Origin: Myxococcales bacterium
Lineage (GTDB): Bacteria; Myxococcota_A; Polyangia; Haliangiales; Haliangiaceae
NCBI GenBank assembly: GCA_016706545.1
Contig: JADJJK010000031.1
Location: forward strand, 50,408 to 114,407
Direction: 5' to 3'
Length of the DNA stretch: 64,000 bases
Below the pieces are notes generated by a model, which did no database searches, had not been told where the DNA came from, and worked only from the letters and a program-made list of their open reading frames with translations. Positions 16,755-25,775 of this stretch are shown here, piece by piece (within the stretch, counting starts at the first letter, position 1; each line of letters starts with the position of its first letter). The translations under genes and the position numbers were made by a program.

Positions 16755-17678
16755 CTACCAGAGGACTTGCTTGCGCTTGCCGCGACCACGACGCTCGGGG
16801 CGCGCGGACTTGGCGCGCTTGCCTGGGCGAGGGTGCGGATCGATCGAGGCGGCCTGAACGTCGGGCGCGAGCGCCACGGCGGCGGTGCGCGCGGCCAGCG
16901 GATCGGTTCGTTGCAGGTTGGCGATGGTCATCGCCACCTTGGGGTTCACCGCCCGACCGTCGAGCCGGACCTCGAAGTGCAAGTGCGGCCCGGTGGCGCG
17001 GCCGGTGGAGCCGACCTCTCCGACCTTGCTGCCGCTGGCGACCGTGGCGCCCTTGGTCACGCCGATCACGCGGAGGTGACCGTAGCGCGTGACGACCCCA
17101 TCGCCGTGATCGATGAAGATCGCGTTGCCGTAGCCGCCCATGCGCCCGGCGAACAGCACCACGCCGCCGCCCGCTGCATACACCGCGGTCCCACGCGGCG
17201 CGCGGAAGTCCGTGCCTTTGTGAAACTTGCGGCGGCTGTTGAAGGGATCGTCGCGCCAGCCAAAGCCTGAGCTCTCCACGCCGGGCACCGGCGACGAGGC
17301 GAGCGGGCGCAGATCATGGTCCGTGCGCGTCGGGACCGGCGCGGCGACGGCGGCTGCCGGGGCGCGCCTCGTGATCGCGGCGCCACGGCGTGAGGTCTTG
17401 GCCCGGGCAGGCGCTGCTTGGGCCGACTCGGTGGTTCCGAGCGGACGATCGCTCACGGCCTTGGTGTCGCCGGGATCGATCTCGTTGTCGCCGTCCTCGC
17501 TGGCGCCAGCGTCGCTCTCGCTCAGCGACCCAGCCGCCGCCGCCTGCGAGGCTTCGAGCGCGAGGTCACTGCTGCCTGGAGCGCGAGCGTCTGCTCGCAC
17601 CGGTGACACGCTCGTGACGCCGCCCGAGACGAGCAGGGCGAGCGCACAGAGCACGGTGTGGAGCTGGGTTCGTCGCAA
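16755..17678 (-). CDS. M23 family (LytM) peptidoglycan metallopeptidase
   Basis: 307 residues. The signal peptide is MRRTQLHTVLCALALLVSGG with cleavage near ADA. A 100-residue disordered Asp/Glu/Ala linker follows, then the M23 domain from about 135: His153 and Asp157 (HKGTDFRAP) and His232/His234 (HLHFEV) supply the Zn ligands and catalytic His. The active-site set is intact, so it should cut peptide cross-links of peptidoglycan in the periplasm. The end is basic (KRAKSARPERRGRGKRK), perhaps wall-binding. Confidence 0.9.
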   Translation of the reverse strand: MRRTQLHTVLCALALLVSGGVTSVSPVRADARAPGSSDLALEASQAAAAGSLSESDAGASEDGDNEIDPGDTKAVSDRPLGTTESAQAAPARAKTSRRGAAITRRAPAAAVAAPVPTRTDHDLRPLASSPVPGVESSGFGWRDDPFNSRRKFHKGTDFRAPRGTAVYAAGGGVVLFAGRMGGYGNAIFIDHGDGVVTRYGHLRVIGVTKGATVASGSKVGEVGSTGRATGPHLHFEVRLDGRAVNPKVAMTIANLQRTDPLAARTAAVALAPDVQAASIDPHPRPGKRAKSARPERRGRGKRKQVLW

Positions 17679-17793
17679 GGCCTTCAGTCTTCGCGAGACC
17701 GTGCGTCGGGGTCAACCCGGCGCGGCGCAAATCATCTGCGTCGATTTTTGCTATTGCCAACGTCGCAGACTGCCATCAAGATCCGCGGCCTTC

Positions 17794-18273
17794 ATGACCT
17801 TCACCTACACTCGCTGGCCCATCGTCCTCGGAGGACTCGGCGCAGCGTGCGCGCTCGTGGTCGCCACGCAGATCCTCCCCTGGTGGTCGTTCTCCGAGGC
17901 GGTGGTGTATCTGACTCGCGCGGAGCGCTGCTTTGGCGGCGAGTGTCAGGCCACCGGCATGCGATGGCTCGGGGCCAGCGCGTGGTGGCATCGGCTCGCG
18001 GCGGCGGCGTTTGGCGCGGGCCTGTTCACCGCGCTGCTGGCGCTGTTCGTGGCGGGCGCGCGCGCGGCCGGACGCATCCCGCGCCTGGCCGCGGCCAGCC
18101 TCCTCGTCGGCGTGCTCACCAGCCTGGCGTGCGGGGTCGGCGCGTGGGTGTCGTTCCCTCGGCTGGGGCCTTCGCAGTTCGCCGCCGGTCCGCTGGTCTT
18201 TGTCCTTGGCCTGGGCGCGTGCGCGGCCATCGCGATCGCCGTCCGCCGTCTCGACGTGCCCGCGCGCTCCTGA
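17794..18273 (+). CDS. small integral membrane protein, four predicted TM segments
   Basis: 159 residues from ATG 17794. Four hydrophobic helices are visible: about 10-29 (IVLGGLGAACALVVATQILP), 66-90, 98-118 and 132-152. A small periplasmic loop between helices 1 and 2 has two cysteines (ERCFGGEC) that could form a disulfide. No family recognised. It starts 115 bp from the divergent M23 peptidase gene. Confidence 0.65.
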   Translation: MTFTYTRWPIVLGGLGAACALVVATQILPWWSFSEAVVYLTRAERCFGGECQATGMRWLGASAWWHRLAAAAFGAGLFTALLALFVAGARAAGRIPRLAAASLLVGVLTSLACGVGAWVSFPRLGPSQFAAGPLVFVLGLGACAAIAIAVRRLDVPARS

Positions 18274-18302
18274 CTTGCGACTGCCGCTGCTTGCGACTGC
18301 CG

Positions 18303-19187
18303 CTACTGCGCCACCACCTCGACGCGACGGTTCCTGGCGCGGCCCGCCTCGTCGAGGTTGGGCGCGGTCGGCGCCAGCGGCCCGACGCCGCTTGGGCGCA
18401 GGCGGGCGGCTGCCACCTTGTGCTTGCTGGTGAGCTCGCGCACCACCGCCTCGGCGCGCTCCTTGGACAGCTTGAGGTTGGCCTCGAAGGCGCCGACGTT
18501 GTCGGTGTGGCCCACGACGTGGACCTTGAGCTTGGCGTCGCTGCTGAGCAGCTTCACGAGCTCCTTGATCGCTGGTCCAGACTCCGGCTTCATCACCGCC
18601 TTGTTGGTGTCAAAGAAGATCCCTGGCACCACGGCGCGGCCAGTCTGACGCAGGCTCCCGGCGAGCGCGGCGGCGCTGGCCACCACGTCCTGCGCCATCG
18701 CTTGCTTCTCTAGGATCTGCACCGTGTACATGCCGTTGCCGCCAGCGTTCACGCGGGCCCACAGCTCGGCGCCGTTGACCGTCGCGCGCAGCACGACGAT
18801 CTCGATGCCACCGTCTTCGAACGCATACACCTGCGTGCCGCCGATCGCCTTGATGGCGCTCGCGTAGTTGCGGACGATCTGCAGCCCGCTCGGCAGCGTG
18901 ATGCCCTCGTTGGCGTAGTAGACCACCATGCTGCGGCGGCCCTCCAACGTCTGCTTCTTGTCAGGGCCGACCTCGACCTCGAGCTGATCGAACTCCAGCA
19001 CCTCACCACGGTAGATGTGAAATCCGGGCATGCGGGTGAACAAGGCCGGATCCTTGGTGCCCGGCTCGTCGGCCGGGTCTGCCTGCGCCGCGGACCCCGA
19101 CGCCGCGACGAGGGCAGTGGCGAACGCGGTCACGAGCGTGAGCCCAAGGAGCAGGGCGCGCGAGCTTGCGGTCCATAGCTTCAGCAT
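18303..19187 (-). CDS. OmpA-family C-terminal domain protein
   Basis: 294 residues from ATG 19187 (AGAGGTGG ribosome-binding sequence upstream; a longer frame exists). Signal peptide about 1-32. Residues about 40-160 form a beta-rich N-terminal domain of unknown type (VVYYANEGITLPSGLQIVRNYASAI). Residues about 185-294 are an OmpA-like peptidoglycan-binding domain: IFFDTNKAVMKPES, VVGHTDNVGAFEANLKLSKERA, then RPSGVGPLAPTAPN and ARNRRVEV. The Asp and Arg that bind diaminopimelate in this family are present in place. Likely periplasmic, linking outer membrane and cell wall. Confidence 0.85.
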   Translation of the reverse strand: MLKLWTASSRALLLGLTLVTAFATALVAASGSAAQADPADEPGTKDPALFTRMPGFHIYRGEVLEFDQLEVEVGPDKKQTLEGRRSMVVYYANEGITLPSGLQIVRNYASAIKAIGGTQVYAFEDGGIEIVVLRATVNGAELWARVNAGGNGMYTVQILEKQAMAQDVVASAAALAGSLRQTGRAVVPGIFFDTNKAVMKPESGPAIKELVKLLSSDAKLKVHVVGHTDNVGAFEANLKLSKERAEAVVRELTSKHKVAAARLRPSGVGPLAPTAPNLDEAGRARNRRVEVVAQ

Positions 19188-19293
19188 GACGATCCACCTC
19201 TTCGGGGAAATCTCCGACCCCGCCATGGGGCTGGAGTGTGAGACATGTCGTGTGCGCCGGCGACGATCGCCCGGGCCCGCCCACTTCCCACCT

Positions 19294-19345
19294 CGCGCTT
19301 GGCTCGCGCTTGGTTCGCGCTTGGTTCGCGCTTGGTTCGCGACCT
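19294..19345. repeat. tandem repeat, 12-bp unit GCGCTTGGTTCG
   Basis: Four near-perfect copies of GCGCTTGG(C/T)TCG between the OmpA-like gene start and the grpE end. No gene crosses it. Confidence 0.8.
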
Positions 19346-19351
19346 GGCCGG

Positions 19352-19855
19352 TCAGAATAACCGCGGGGGCGGCGGTGAGACCAGCCGGCCCACGCTCACC
19401 TTGGCCGCTCGCAAGAGCTTGCCCTCGTGCTGATACCCCGGCTCGAGCTGCGCGGTCACCACGCCGTGCAGCCGTGGGTCCACCACCGAGACCATGCTGA
19501 TGGCCTCGTGGCGGCCGGGATCGAAGCGCTCGCCGAGCGCCTCCACGCGCTCCACGCCAAAGCGCTGCAGCGCGGTCTCGAGCTGGGCGCGCACCATGCG
19601 CACGCCATCGAGCAAGGCTCGGTCGCTGGTGGCCTCCGCCGCCAGGATCGTCCGATCGAGGTTGTCGAGCACCGGGAACACCTCGCTCGCCAGCTTGCCG
19701 CGCGCCTCCGCCGCGTCCTGCGCCGCGCTGCGCTCGAGGCGCGCCTTGGTGGCCTCCAGGTTGCGAAGCGCTCTTAGGGCAGACGCCCGGTCCGCTTCCT
19801 CGGCGCCGCGCGGCGGCTCGGCCGAGGCCGGCTCGTGGGAGAAAGGCTCATCCAT
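19352..19855 (-). CDS. grpE: GrpE nucleotide-exchange factor
   Basis: 167 residues. An N-terminal coiled-coil (RALRNLEATKARLERSAAQDAAEARGKLASEVFPVLDNLDRTI) is followed by the beta-wing: VRAQLETALQRFGVERVEALGERFDPGRHEAISMV, then GVVTAQLEPGYQHEGKLLRAAKVSVG. These are the GrpE signatures. It promotes ADP release from DnaK. It is slightly short compared with E. coli GrpE (197), mostly at the N-terminus. dnaK is not nearby; the divergent neighbour carries a J-like segment, suggesting a chaperone-linked pair, and this may be an accessory GrpE copy. Confidence 0.9.
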   Translation of the reverse strand: MDEPFSHEPASAEPPRGAEEADRASALRALRNLEATKARLERSAAQDAAEARGKLASEVFPVLDNLDRTILAAEATSDRALLDGVRMVRAQLETALQRFGVERVEALGERFDPGRHEAISMVSVVDPRLHGVVTAQLEPGYQHEGKLLRAAKVSVGRLVSPPPPRLF

Positions 19856-19957
19856 CAGCTTCTATGTAAGGCCGGTTTGCCCGCCGTCAAGGACCGGCCG
19901 CCAGGCCAGCGGCGCTCGCGACACCGGCCAAAGCCGAGGCCCTTGCTACGCTGTCGC

Positions 19958-21448
19958 GTGGCCTCTTCGATCGCGTCTTCGAGCGCCTCTCCGATCGCCT
20001 CTTCGATCGTCATCGCGGTCCCCACCGTCGGCGCGGGGCTGGCGCTGCAGGATGCGCTGCGCCGCGCCGGCGCCCAGGCCACCTGGTGCGCCGAGCACGC
20101 GGACGGTCCTGGCGCCGCGCCGCCGCACGCGGCCGTGGTGGTGCTCGACGCCGATCACCTCGGCGCGCGGTTGCCGGAGGTGGCGGGGGCCTGGCGCGCC
20201 ACCGCCGCGCTGCCCGGCGTGGTCGCCATCGGCGATGGCGAGGCCGCGCGCGCCGCGGCGCCGGCCGCGCGGGTCACCCTGCTCGCTGGCAAGGCGTCGT
20301 CGCAGACGCTGGTCGCCGCCACGCGAGAGGCCTACCGGCTGCGCCTGGCCGCCGAGCTGTCGTGGCCCATGCTGTGCGCGGCCGTCGAGCTGCCGGTCGC
20401 CGGCCGCACGCCGGAGGCCGTCGCTGACGTTGCTGACGTCGCCGCGGCGGTGCGCGCCGCCCGCGCCGTCGCGCTGGAGCTGCCGCGCGTGGCGCTCGGC
20501 GCGGTGGCGCAGCACTACGTCACCGGCACCTCGCTCTTGCAGGCGCTGCTCGAGGAGCGCAGCCTCGCGGTGCCCGAGCGCGCCACGGCAGAGGCCTGTG
20601 ATGGCACGTTGACCTTGCAGTCCTTGCTGCGTCGCGGCCCGCTGTCTCCGGCGCAGGCGGCGCGGCTCTTGTGGGCGCTGGGCTGCGCGGGGGCGGTGGA
20701 CTTCACCTCGGAGGTCCGGGACACCGCCACGCCGGCGCGTCGCGCGCTCGCGGAGCTGCGCCGCCACCTGGCGCACCGCAAGGCGCGCTTGCCCGGCAGC
20801 ACGTACTACGATGTCCTCGAGATCACGCCGCTCGCCGAGGCACCGCAGATCGAAGAGGCGCTTCGCCTGCAAGCCCTGCGCTACGCGCCCCAGGCGCTGG
20901 CCGGATGGGACCTGGCCGATCACGCGAGCTCGGTGTCGGCGCTGTGGGAGCTGGTGGCCAAGGCGCGCGCCACGTTGATCGATCTCCCTGCGCGCGGTCG
21001 GTATCACGACTGGCTGCGCGCCCGGAGCGAGCTTCGCACGGTGTGGGCCATCGAGCCGGAGGCCGCGCTGCAGGCCAGCTTGGCGTTCGCCCGCGGGCAG
21101 CAGGCGCTCGGCGAAGGCGAGGTGCATCGCGCGATCGGCGAGCTGGCCGCCGCCTGCCGGCTGCAGCCCGGGCACCCGGAGTACGAGGCGACGCTGTCCT
21201 GGGCGCGCTTCCGCGTGCAGGTGGCCGCGGGCCACGATCGCGCGGTGACCGCGCGGCGTGAGCGGGCGCAGGTGGAGGAGCTCTTGGTCGGCACCCGGCC
21301 CTGGCCGCGCGCGTTGCTGGCGCTGGCGCTCCTGTGTACCGCCGACGGCGACGCCGACAGCGCGCGCTGGTACCTGGCGCAGGCGCTGGCGGTGGAGCCG
21401 CAGCTCACCGGGGCGCTGGCGCTGCAGCAACGGCTCGCGCGGGGGTGA
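19958..21448 (+). CDS. protein with degenerate J-domain-like segment and TPR-like C-terminus
   Basis: 496 residues from GTG 19958, the only start leaving a sensible N-terminus (VASSIASSSASPIASSIVIA). Residues about 15-110 look like a receiver-type or Rossmann fold (IVIAVPTVGAGLALQDALRRA, AAVVVLDADHLG). Residues about 282-345 start TYYDVLEITPLAEAPQIEEALR, the start of a J domain, but the HPD tripeptide needed to stimulate DnaK is absent. The last ~140 residues (ASLAFARGQQALGEGEVHRAIGELAAACRLQPGHPEY) form TPR-like helices. Divergent from grpE with a ~100-bp gap, so it may be a DnaK-pathway adaptor that lost the catalytic J function (inference). Confidence 0.65.
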   Translation: MASSIASSSASPIASSIVIAVPTVGAGLALQDALRRAGAQATWCAEHADGPGAAPPHAAVVVLDADHLGARLPEVAGAWRATAALPGVVAIGDGEAARAAAPAARVTLLAGKASSQTLVAATREAYRLRLAAELSWPMLCAAVELPVAGRTPEAVADVADVAAAVRAARAVALELPRVALGAVAQHYVTGTSLLQALLEERSLAVPERATAEACDGTLTLQSLLRRGPLSPAQAARLLWALGCAGAVDFTSEVRDTATPARRALAELRRHLAHRKARLPGSTYYDVLEITPLAEAPQIEEALRLQALRYAPQALAGWDLADHASSVSALWELVAKARATLIDLPARGRYHDWLRARSELRTVWAIEPEAALQASLAFARGQQALGEGEVHRAIGELAAACRLQPGHPEYEATLSWARFRVQVAAGHDRAVTARRERAQVEELLVGTRPWPRALLALALLCTADGDADSARWYLAQALAVEPQLTGALALQQRLARG

Positions 21449-21499
21449 CCTCGCGCGGTCGTCGCGCCGCCGATGGCGCGCTGGCGGATCCCCCGGCGA

Positions 21500-22474
21500 C
21501 TAGCCGCAGGTCAGATCAGGCCGGCAGGTCTGCGGCGCCGTGCAGTCTTCATCATCGTCGCACGACTGCAAGCCCGGGATGGTCACGTCCAGCGTGACCG
21601 CAGACTCCACGTCCAGCTCGACGCAGCCGTTGGCGGTCTCGGCGGAGTCGGCGGTGGTGCGGCGCAAGGTCAGCGTGGGGAAGCCGGAGAGGCCATCCGC
21701 GAGCAGGCTGGTGACCAGCGGCTCGGGGATGCTGAACGAGCCGCTGTCCTCGACGACGCACTCGACGTGGCTGCCGACCAGGCCGTGGCCGTTGACGTTG
21801 AGCGAGATCTCCATCTTGGCCGGGCCCGCGCTCGCCGGCGCGCTCCAGGTCAGCGGCACCGCCTGGCTGGCCTGCACGCCCAGCGTGGTGGCGCCCACCG
21901 CCAGCGGCTCGATGCCCCAGCCGAGCAAGGATAGCCCCGGCGCCTCCAGGCGAAGCCCGGCGCCGGCGGCCACGCCGGGATGTGGCAGCGTGCCGGTGAA
22001 GCTGTAGAAGTAAGCTGGCGGGCGTGGCGCCATGGACACCGGCGCGAGCAGCCCCTTGACCGTGACCGTGCCGATGTCCTGCGCCACCGGCGCGGCCACG
22101 CAGGTCCCACCAGCGCCGCAGATCTGGCCACCGGTACACGCGGGGTTGCAGACCAGCATGGGCGCTCGGACCCACTGGCACGATCCCATGGTGGACAGCG
22201 TGGTCGGCACGCGGCTTGGCGTCACCGCGTTGTAGACCTGCCCCTGGACGGCCGTGAAGCCCTCTTCCAGCGCGACGCGGAAGCTGCCGACGTGGCTCGC
22301 CGCCGCGCACGGCTTGTACGTCAGGTCAGAGACGTCGATGTCATCGGAGCCGTCGCTGCCGCAGCCGCCCAACGACAGGACGGCCAGCGCGAAGGCCAGC
22401 GCGACCTTTCGCCGCAGCGCGAGCCCCAGCTCAGGGGACGTTGGTCGCATCGGGATCTGCATGGGAGGTGCCAT
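21500..22474 (-). CDS. secreted lipoprotein, unknown function
   Basis: 324 residues; signal peptide ends in LSLGGC (Cys38; Cys30 if the ATG at 22450 is used). Two Cys-rich mini-modules are visible: CNPACTGGQICGAGGTC near 130 and, at the C-terminus, SCDDDEDCTAPQTCRPDLTCG, typical of myxobacterial secreted proteins (knottin-like C-x-C-x-C repeats). The middle is beta-rich and Gly/Ala-rich without catalytic motif. It is likely on the cell surface. Together with the next gene it forms a pair of lipoproteins on the minus strand. Confidence 0.65.
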   Translation of the reverse strand: MAPPMQIPMRPTSPELGLALRRKVALAFALAVLSLGGCGSDGSDDIDVSDLTYKPCAAASHVGSFRVALEEGFTAVQGQVYNAVTPSRVPTTLSTMGSCQWVRAPMLVCNPACTGGQICGAGGTCVAAPVAQDIGTVTVKGLLAPVSMAPRPPAYFYSFTGTLPHPGVAAGAGLRLEAPGLSLLGWGIEPLAVGATTLGVQASQAVPLTWSAPASAGPAKMEISLNVNGHGLVGSHVECVVEDSGSFSIPEPLVTSLLADGLSGFPTLTLRRTTADSAETANGCVELDVESAVTLDVTIPGLQSCDDDEDCTAPQTCRPDLTCG

Positions 22475-22548
22475 CGGGAGTTTCCATCAAGAGTTTGGCC
22501 GGGGAGCTAGCTGGGAGGCCGGCCGTCGAGTGACCGGCGCTCACATCG

Positions 22549-23316
22549 TCACGGCGTGAGCGCGAAGCAATAGATGCCACCCCAGCCGCCGCCGGCGCCC
22601 ACGCTGGTCCCGGTGCCGGGGCCGTCTTGCACCAGGTTCACGCCCGGCGAGCAGCCGCGCGCGGTGTGGGCGCGGATCCAGTGCGTGCCGCTGGCGGCTG
22701 GCCAGGAGTGGCCAAGGCGCACGACGTTGGGCGTCCCTGCGCTGGCGTCGGTCCAGTCGTTGCACGTGACCGCCGCGTTGTTGCCGTCGAGCCGCCCCAT
22801 GGTGTTAGAGCCAGTGAGGATGTCGTGGGTGTCGCCCAGGGACTTGAGCGGTGTGCCGTTCTCGTCGGGGAGGTCGTTGATGGTGGCGGCGTCGCCCATG
22901 GGCCGGTCGCCAGCGAGCAGCCCGGCGACGTTCATGGCGACGAGCCGCTGGTTGCGATCGTACCAGGGGCCGGCGCCGATGCGGCTGATGGCGTGAACCG
23001 GCGTTCCGCCGTTGTACGTGGACAGAAACGCTCGCCAGGTCTTGCCGCCGGCGCCGACGGCGGCGGCGGCGTTCTGGCAGATGCGATCTGCCCCGATCAG
23101 TCCGCCGAGGTTGCCGCCAAAGCCGTCCATGCTGCCGGACTGCGAGCGCATGGTGCCCAGGCTGGTCGCGAAGAAGCTGAAGCGAGCCGCCGAGCTCGGG
23201 CTATCGATGGAGGCGTCCGGCATCGCCGCATCGGCGCCGCCGCCAGCATCTCCGCCGCCACACGCCGCCGCGGCGATGGCCAGGAATATCCCAAGGGGTA
23301 GGTGTTGGAGCTTCAT
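22549..23316 (-). CDS. lipoprotein with endostatin/C-type-lectin-like domain
   Basis: 255 residues; signal peptide MKLQHLPLGIFLAIAAAAC, lipidated Cys19, short Gly/Asp linker. Residues 45-255 begin FSFFATSLGTMRSQSG and contain GGNLGGLIGADRICQNAAAA and WRAFLSTYNGG, a pattern shared with DUF1554-like and collagen NC10/endostatin-type lectin folds common in myxobacterial surface proteins. Further, TCNDWTDAS and GGIYCFALTP match the conserved Cys and closing strand of that fold. Binding partner unknown. Confidence 0.62.
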   Translation of the reverse strand: MKLQHLPLGIFLAIAAAACGGGDAGGGADAAMPDASIDSPSSAARFSFFATSLGTMRSQSGSMDGFGGNLGGLIGADRICQNAAAAVGAGGKTWRAFLSTYNGGTPVHAISRIGAGPWYDRNQRLVAMNVAGLLAGDRPMGDAATINDLPDENGTPLKSLGDTHDILTGSNTMGRLDGNNAAVTCNDWTDASAGTPNVVRLGHSWPAASGTHWIRAHTARGCSPGVNLVQDGPGTGTSVGAGGGWGGIYCFALTP

Positions 23317-23420
23317 GCGGGACCCTTCGTCGATTCGACGGAAGATTGTCTTACGAAAATGGCACCGTGATACAAAGAAAATGACACTCGCAGCCGCCAG
23401 TCCGTAGCCAACGCCCTGTC

Positions 23421-24365
23421 ATGGTGCCTTTCCCTCCGCTCTCTACGTCCGGCCCGACGTCTGTGCCGACGTCCGGCCCGACCTTGGGCCCCACGTCCGG
23501 CCCGACCTTGGGCCCCACGTCCGGCCCGACGGCGGGCCCCACGTCCGGCTCCACTTCGCTGAGCTCATTCGCCGACGGGCTGGCGACGGCGGCCAAGGTC
23601 TTTGCGCCGGCCTCTACCGAGCTTCAGAACCGGCGCGAGCTGCTCCGCAGAGTCGATACCAAGTACGTTTGTTTTCGTGATCTCGCTCACGGGCTACTCG
23701 CCGAGCTGGCCACCAGTTATGTCGCCTTGCCGGTGGCCTCCGGCAACATCGCCACGTATCAGAGCATGTACTTCGACACGCCAGAGCGGCGTTGCTTTCA
23801 TGACCACCGCCGGGGGCGGCGCCTGCGTCACAAGATCCGCATCCGGCACTACCCTGACCGTCGCCTCAGCTTCCTCGAGGTCAAGACCAAGCGCAACGAG
23901 GTCGTCACCGACAAGCGCCGCTTGGCGCTCGGCTTTGGCGCCACCACCCTGGGCACCGCAGAGCAGCAGTTTCTGCGCGAGATCGTCCCATTCTCCGTCG
24001 AGGAGCTGCGGCCGGTGCTGCAGATCGACTTCCTCCGCCTGAGCCTCTTGGCGCTTGGCAGCTCCGAGCGCGTGACCCTGGACTTCGAGCTGTCGGCGCA
24101 TGAACGCGAGGGTGCGCGCTGGACCTTCGGTGAGCGCGCGGTGATCGAGGTCAAGCAGGCGCCGTTCTGCGTGCGCACGCCGATCATGCGCGCGCTGGCC
24201 GCGGCCGGCCTGCGCGAACAATCGATGAGCAAGTACACTATCGCGACCGCGATGATGCACCCTGAGCTGCGCAGAAACCGGCTCCTGCCGGACTTGCGCG
24301 CCCTGCGCGATCAGCGCACCCCGCGAGACTCGCGCGACTTGGACCCCACGAGGATGAGCACGTGA
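23421..24365 (+). CDS. VTC-domain protein, polyphosphate-polymerase-like
   Basis: 314 residues. The first 45 are a Gly-Pro-Thr-Ser repeat encoded by 15-bp tandem DNA repeats (GPTLGPTSGPTLGPTSG). From about 67 the VTC/CYTH-like tunnel domain follows: NRRELLRRVDTKYV (Arg/Glu/Lys), SMYFDTPERRCFHDH, HKIRIRHYPDRRLSFLEVKTKR (basic residues lining the tunnel), then VTLDFELS, AVIEVKQ and SKYT. In yeast Vtc4 this domain makes inorganic polyphosphate from ATP. No membrane segment is present here, so localisation rests on the partner DUF4956 protein that overlaps it by 4 bp (GTGA). Confidence 0.85.
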   Translation: MVPFPPLSTSGPTSVPTSGPTLGPTSGPTLGPTSGPTAGPTSGSTSLSSFADGLATAAKVFAPASTELQNRRELLRRVDTKYVCFRDLAHGLLAELATSYVALPVASGNIATYQSMYFDTPERRCFHDHRRGRRLRHKIRIRHYPDRRLSFLEVKTKRNEVVTDKRRLALGFGATTLGTAEQQFLREIVPFSVEELRPVLQIDFLRLSLLALGSSERVTLDFELSAHEREGARWTFGERAVIEVKQAPFCVRTPIMRALAAAGLREQSMSKYTIATAMMHPELRRNRLLPDLRALRDQRTPRDSRDLDPTRMST

Positions 24366-25018
24366 ACCAGAATGACATCTTTGGCACCGATGGCTTCATT
24401 GATCCCGGTGACTTCCTGCGTCTGCTCACGCGGCTCGGCCTCGACCTGGCGTTCGCGTCCATCATCGTCCTGGTCATCTACTACCGCGTCTATCGCAACC
24501 GCGACTTTGTCTTCACGTACTACATCTTCAACCTGATCACGTTCTCGATGTGCCTGCTCCTGCGCAAGGTGCCCATGGAGCTGGGCTTCGCGCTGGGGCT
24601 GTTCGCGGTGTTCGGCATCCTTCGCTATCGCACCGAGGAGATCCGGATCCGCGATCTGACCTATCTGTTCATCATGATCGGCATCGGCATCATCAATGGC
24701 GTCGCCAACAAGAAGGTGAGCACCGCCGAGCTCCTGCTCGTCAACTCCGTGATCATCGGCGTCTCGGCGATCCTGGAGTTGCCGGCGCGGGCCCGGCGTC
24801 ATGGGTCCACCCCCATCCTGTATGACAACCTGGCGCTCCTGCATCCAGACAAGCGCGAGCAGCTCATCGCCGATCTGGCCGAGCGCACCGGCTTTGACGT
24901 GGTTCGAGTCCAGGTCCACCGCATCGACTTTCTGCGCGACGCGGCCGAGATCACCATACAACACCGCGGCGCGCGTCCGGTCGCGGAACCGACCCTGGAG
25001 GCCAACCATGCTGCCTGA
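24362..25018 (+). CDS. DUF4956 membrane protein
   Basis: 218 residues from GTG 24362, overlapping the VTC stop. Four hydrophobic segments are visible: about 29-46 (LAFASIIVLVIYYRVY), 52-68, 74-88 and 104-140. Conserved stretches LFAVFGILRYRTEEIRIRDLTYLFI and INGVANKKVS are the DUF4956 hallmark. C-terminal 75 residues form a soluble alpha/beta domain. DUF4956 proteins are regularly encoded next to VTC polymerases, so it may be the membrane exit or anchor for polyphosphate (inference from neighbourhood). Confidence 0.88.
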   Translation: MNQNDIFGTDGFIDPGDFLRLLTRLGLDLAFASIIVLVIYYRVYRNRDFVFTYYIFNLITFSMCLLLRKVPMELGFALGLFAVFGILRYRTEEIRIRDLTYLFIMIGIGIINGVANKKVSTAELLLVNSVIIGVSAILELPARARRHGSTPILYDNLALLHPDKREQLIADLAERTGFDVVRVQVHRIDFLRDAAEITIQHRGARPVAEPTLEANHAA

Positions 25019-25775
25019 TGTGCTGCCTGCCCCGACGTCTGTGACGTCTGTGACGTCTGTGACGTCTGTGATGTTCGACGTGTCCACCAAGCTCTTGCTC
25101 CTGGCCGTCGCGTCGGCGTCGCTGGTGGCGTGCGATGACGACCCCGCGGCCCCCGACGGCGGCGTGGTCCCGTGCGAGGTCGCGGCGGCCCAGCGCTACC
25201 TGCCGCTGGCGGTGGGCGCGAGCTGGACCTATGACACGAGCGATCAGGGAGCGCCGGTGGTGAGGAAGTCCACCACCGTCGAGGAGCTGGAGGACGTGGG
25301 CGACCGCAAGAAGGGCATCACCGCGTTCCGCATTCGCACCGACAAGGTCGCTGGCCACGTGGTGAGCTGGCAGCAGGACCTCTGCACCTCCATCGTCCGG
25401 CATCGCGAGCGCTCGTTCGACGCCGCCGGCGTCCTCCTGACCGATCAGTTCTACGTGCCCGGCAAGCTGCGGGTGGATGAGAGCGCCGCGCACCTCGCCA
25501 TGGGCGCGACCTTCTCCACCGAGTACACCGAGGTCGAGGTCGATCCGGTCAAGGGCACCACCACGGTGTCCAAGCAAGAGACCTGGACGGTGGAGGCGAC
25601 GAGCGAGATGGTCACCGTGCCGGCGGGGACCTTCCCTTGCCTCAAGCTGCGAAAGATCACCTCCGGGCAGGCCGACAAGCGGTTCTGGTTCTCGCTGGGG
25701 GTCGGCAAGATCAAGGAAGAGGGCGAGCAGCTCGAGCTGCTGACCGCGTACACCTTGCCTCCGAGCATGCCGTGA
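25008..25775 (+). CDS. lipoprotein in VTC operon
   Basis: 255 residues from ATG 25008, which overlaps the DUF4956 stop and has GGAGG six bases upstream; an alternative ATG at 25071 gives a more usual signal peptide. The leader contains Val-Thr-Ser repeats encoded by a 9-bp tandem repeat, then LLLLAVASASLVAC with lipobox Cys42. The mature part (YLPLAVGASWTYDTSD, PAGTFPCLKLRKITSG, RFWFSLGVGKIKEEGEQLELL) matches the beta-barrel-like lipoproteins that open with YFPLxxGxxWxY, a family of secreted beta-sandwich proteins of unknown role. It probably acts in the periplasm. Confidence 0.75.
   Translation: MLPDVLPAPTSVTSVTSVTSVMFDVSTKLLLLAVASASLVACDDDPAAPDGGVVPCEVAAAQRYLPLAVGASWTYDTSDQGAPVVRKSTTVEELEDVGDRKKGITAFRIRTDKVAGHVVSWQQDLCTSIVRHRERSFDAAGVLLTDQFYVPGKLRVDESAAHLAMGATFSTEYTEVEVDPVKGTTTVSKQETWTVEATSEMVTVPAGTFPCLKLRKITSGQADKRFWFSLGVGKIKEEGEQLELLTAYTLPPSMP

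Noticed and set aside
24311..25577. Minus-strand frames opposite DUF4956 and the lipoprotein
   Set aside because: Shadows of the plus-strand operon; His/Asp-rich products and no starts with ribosome-binding sequences.
25637..25771. Upstream extension of the PEP-type gene
   Set aside because: The extra codons overlap the coding end of the lipoprotein in a different frame, and the GTG at 25772 has a proper signal peptide directly after it.
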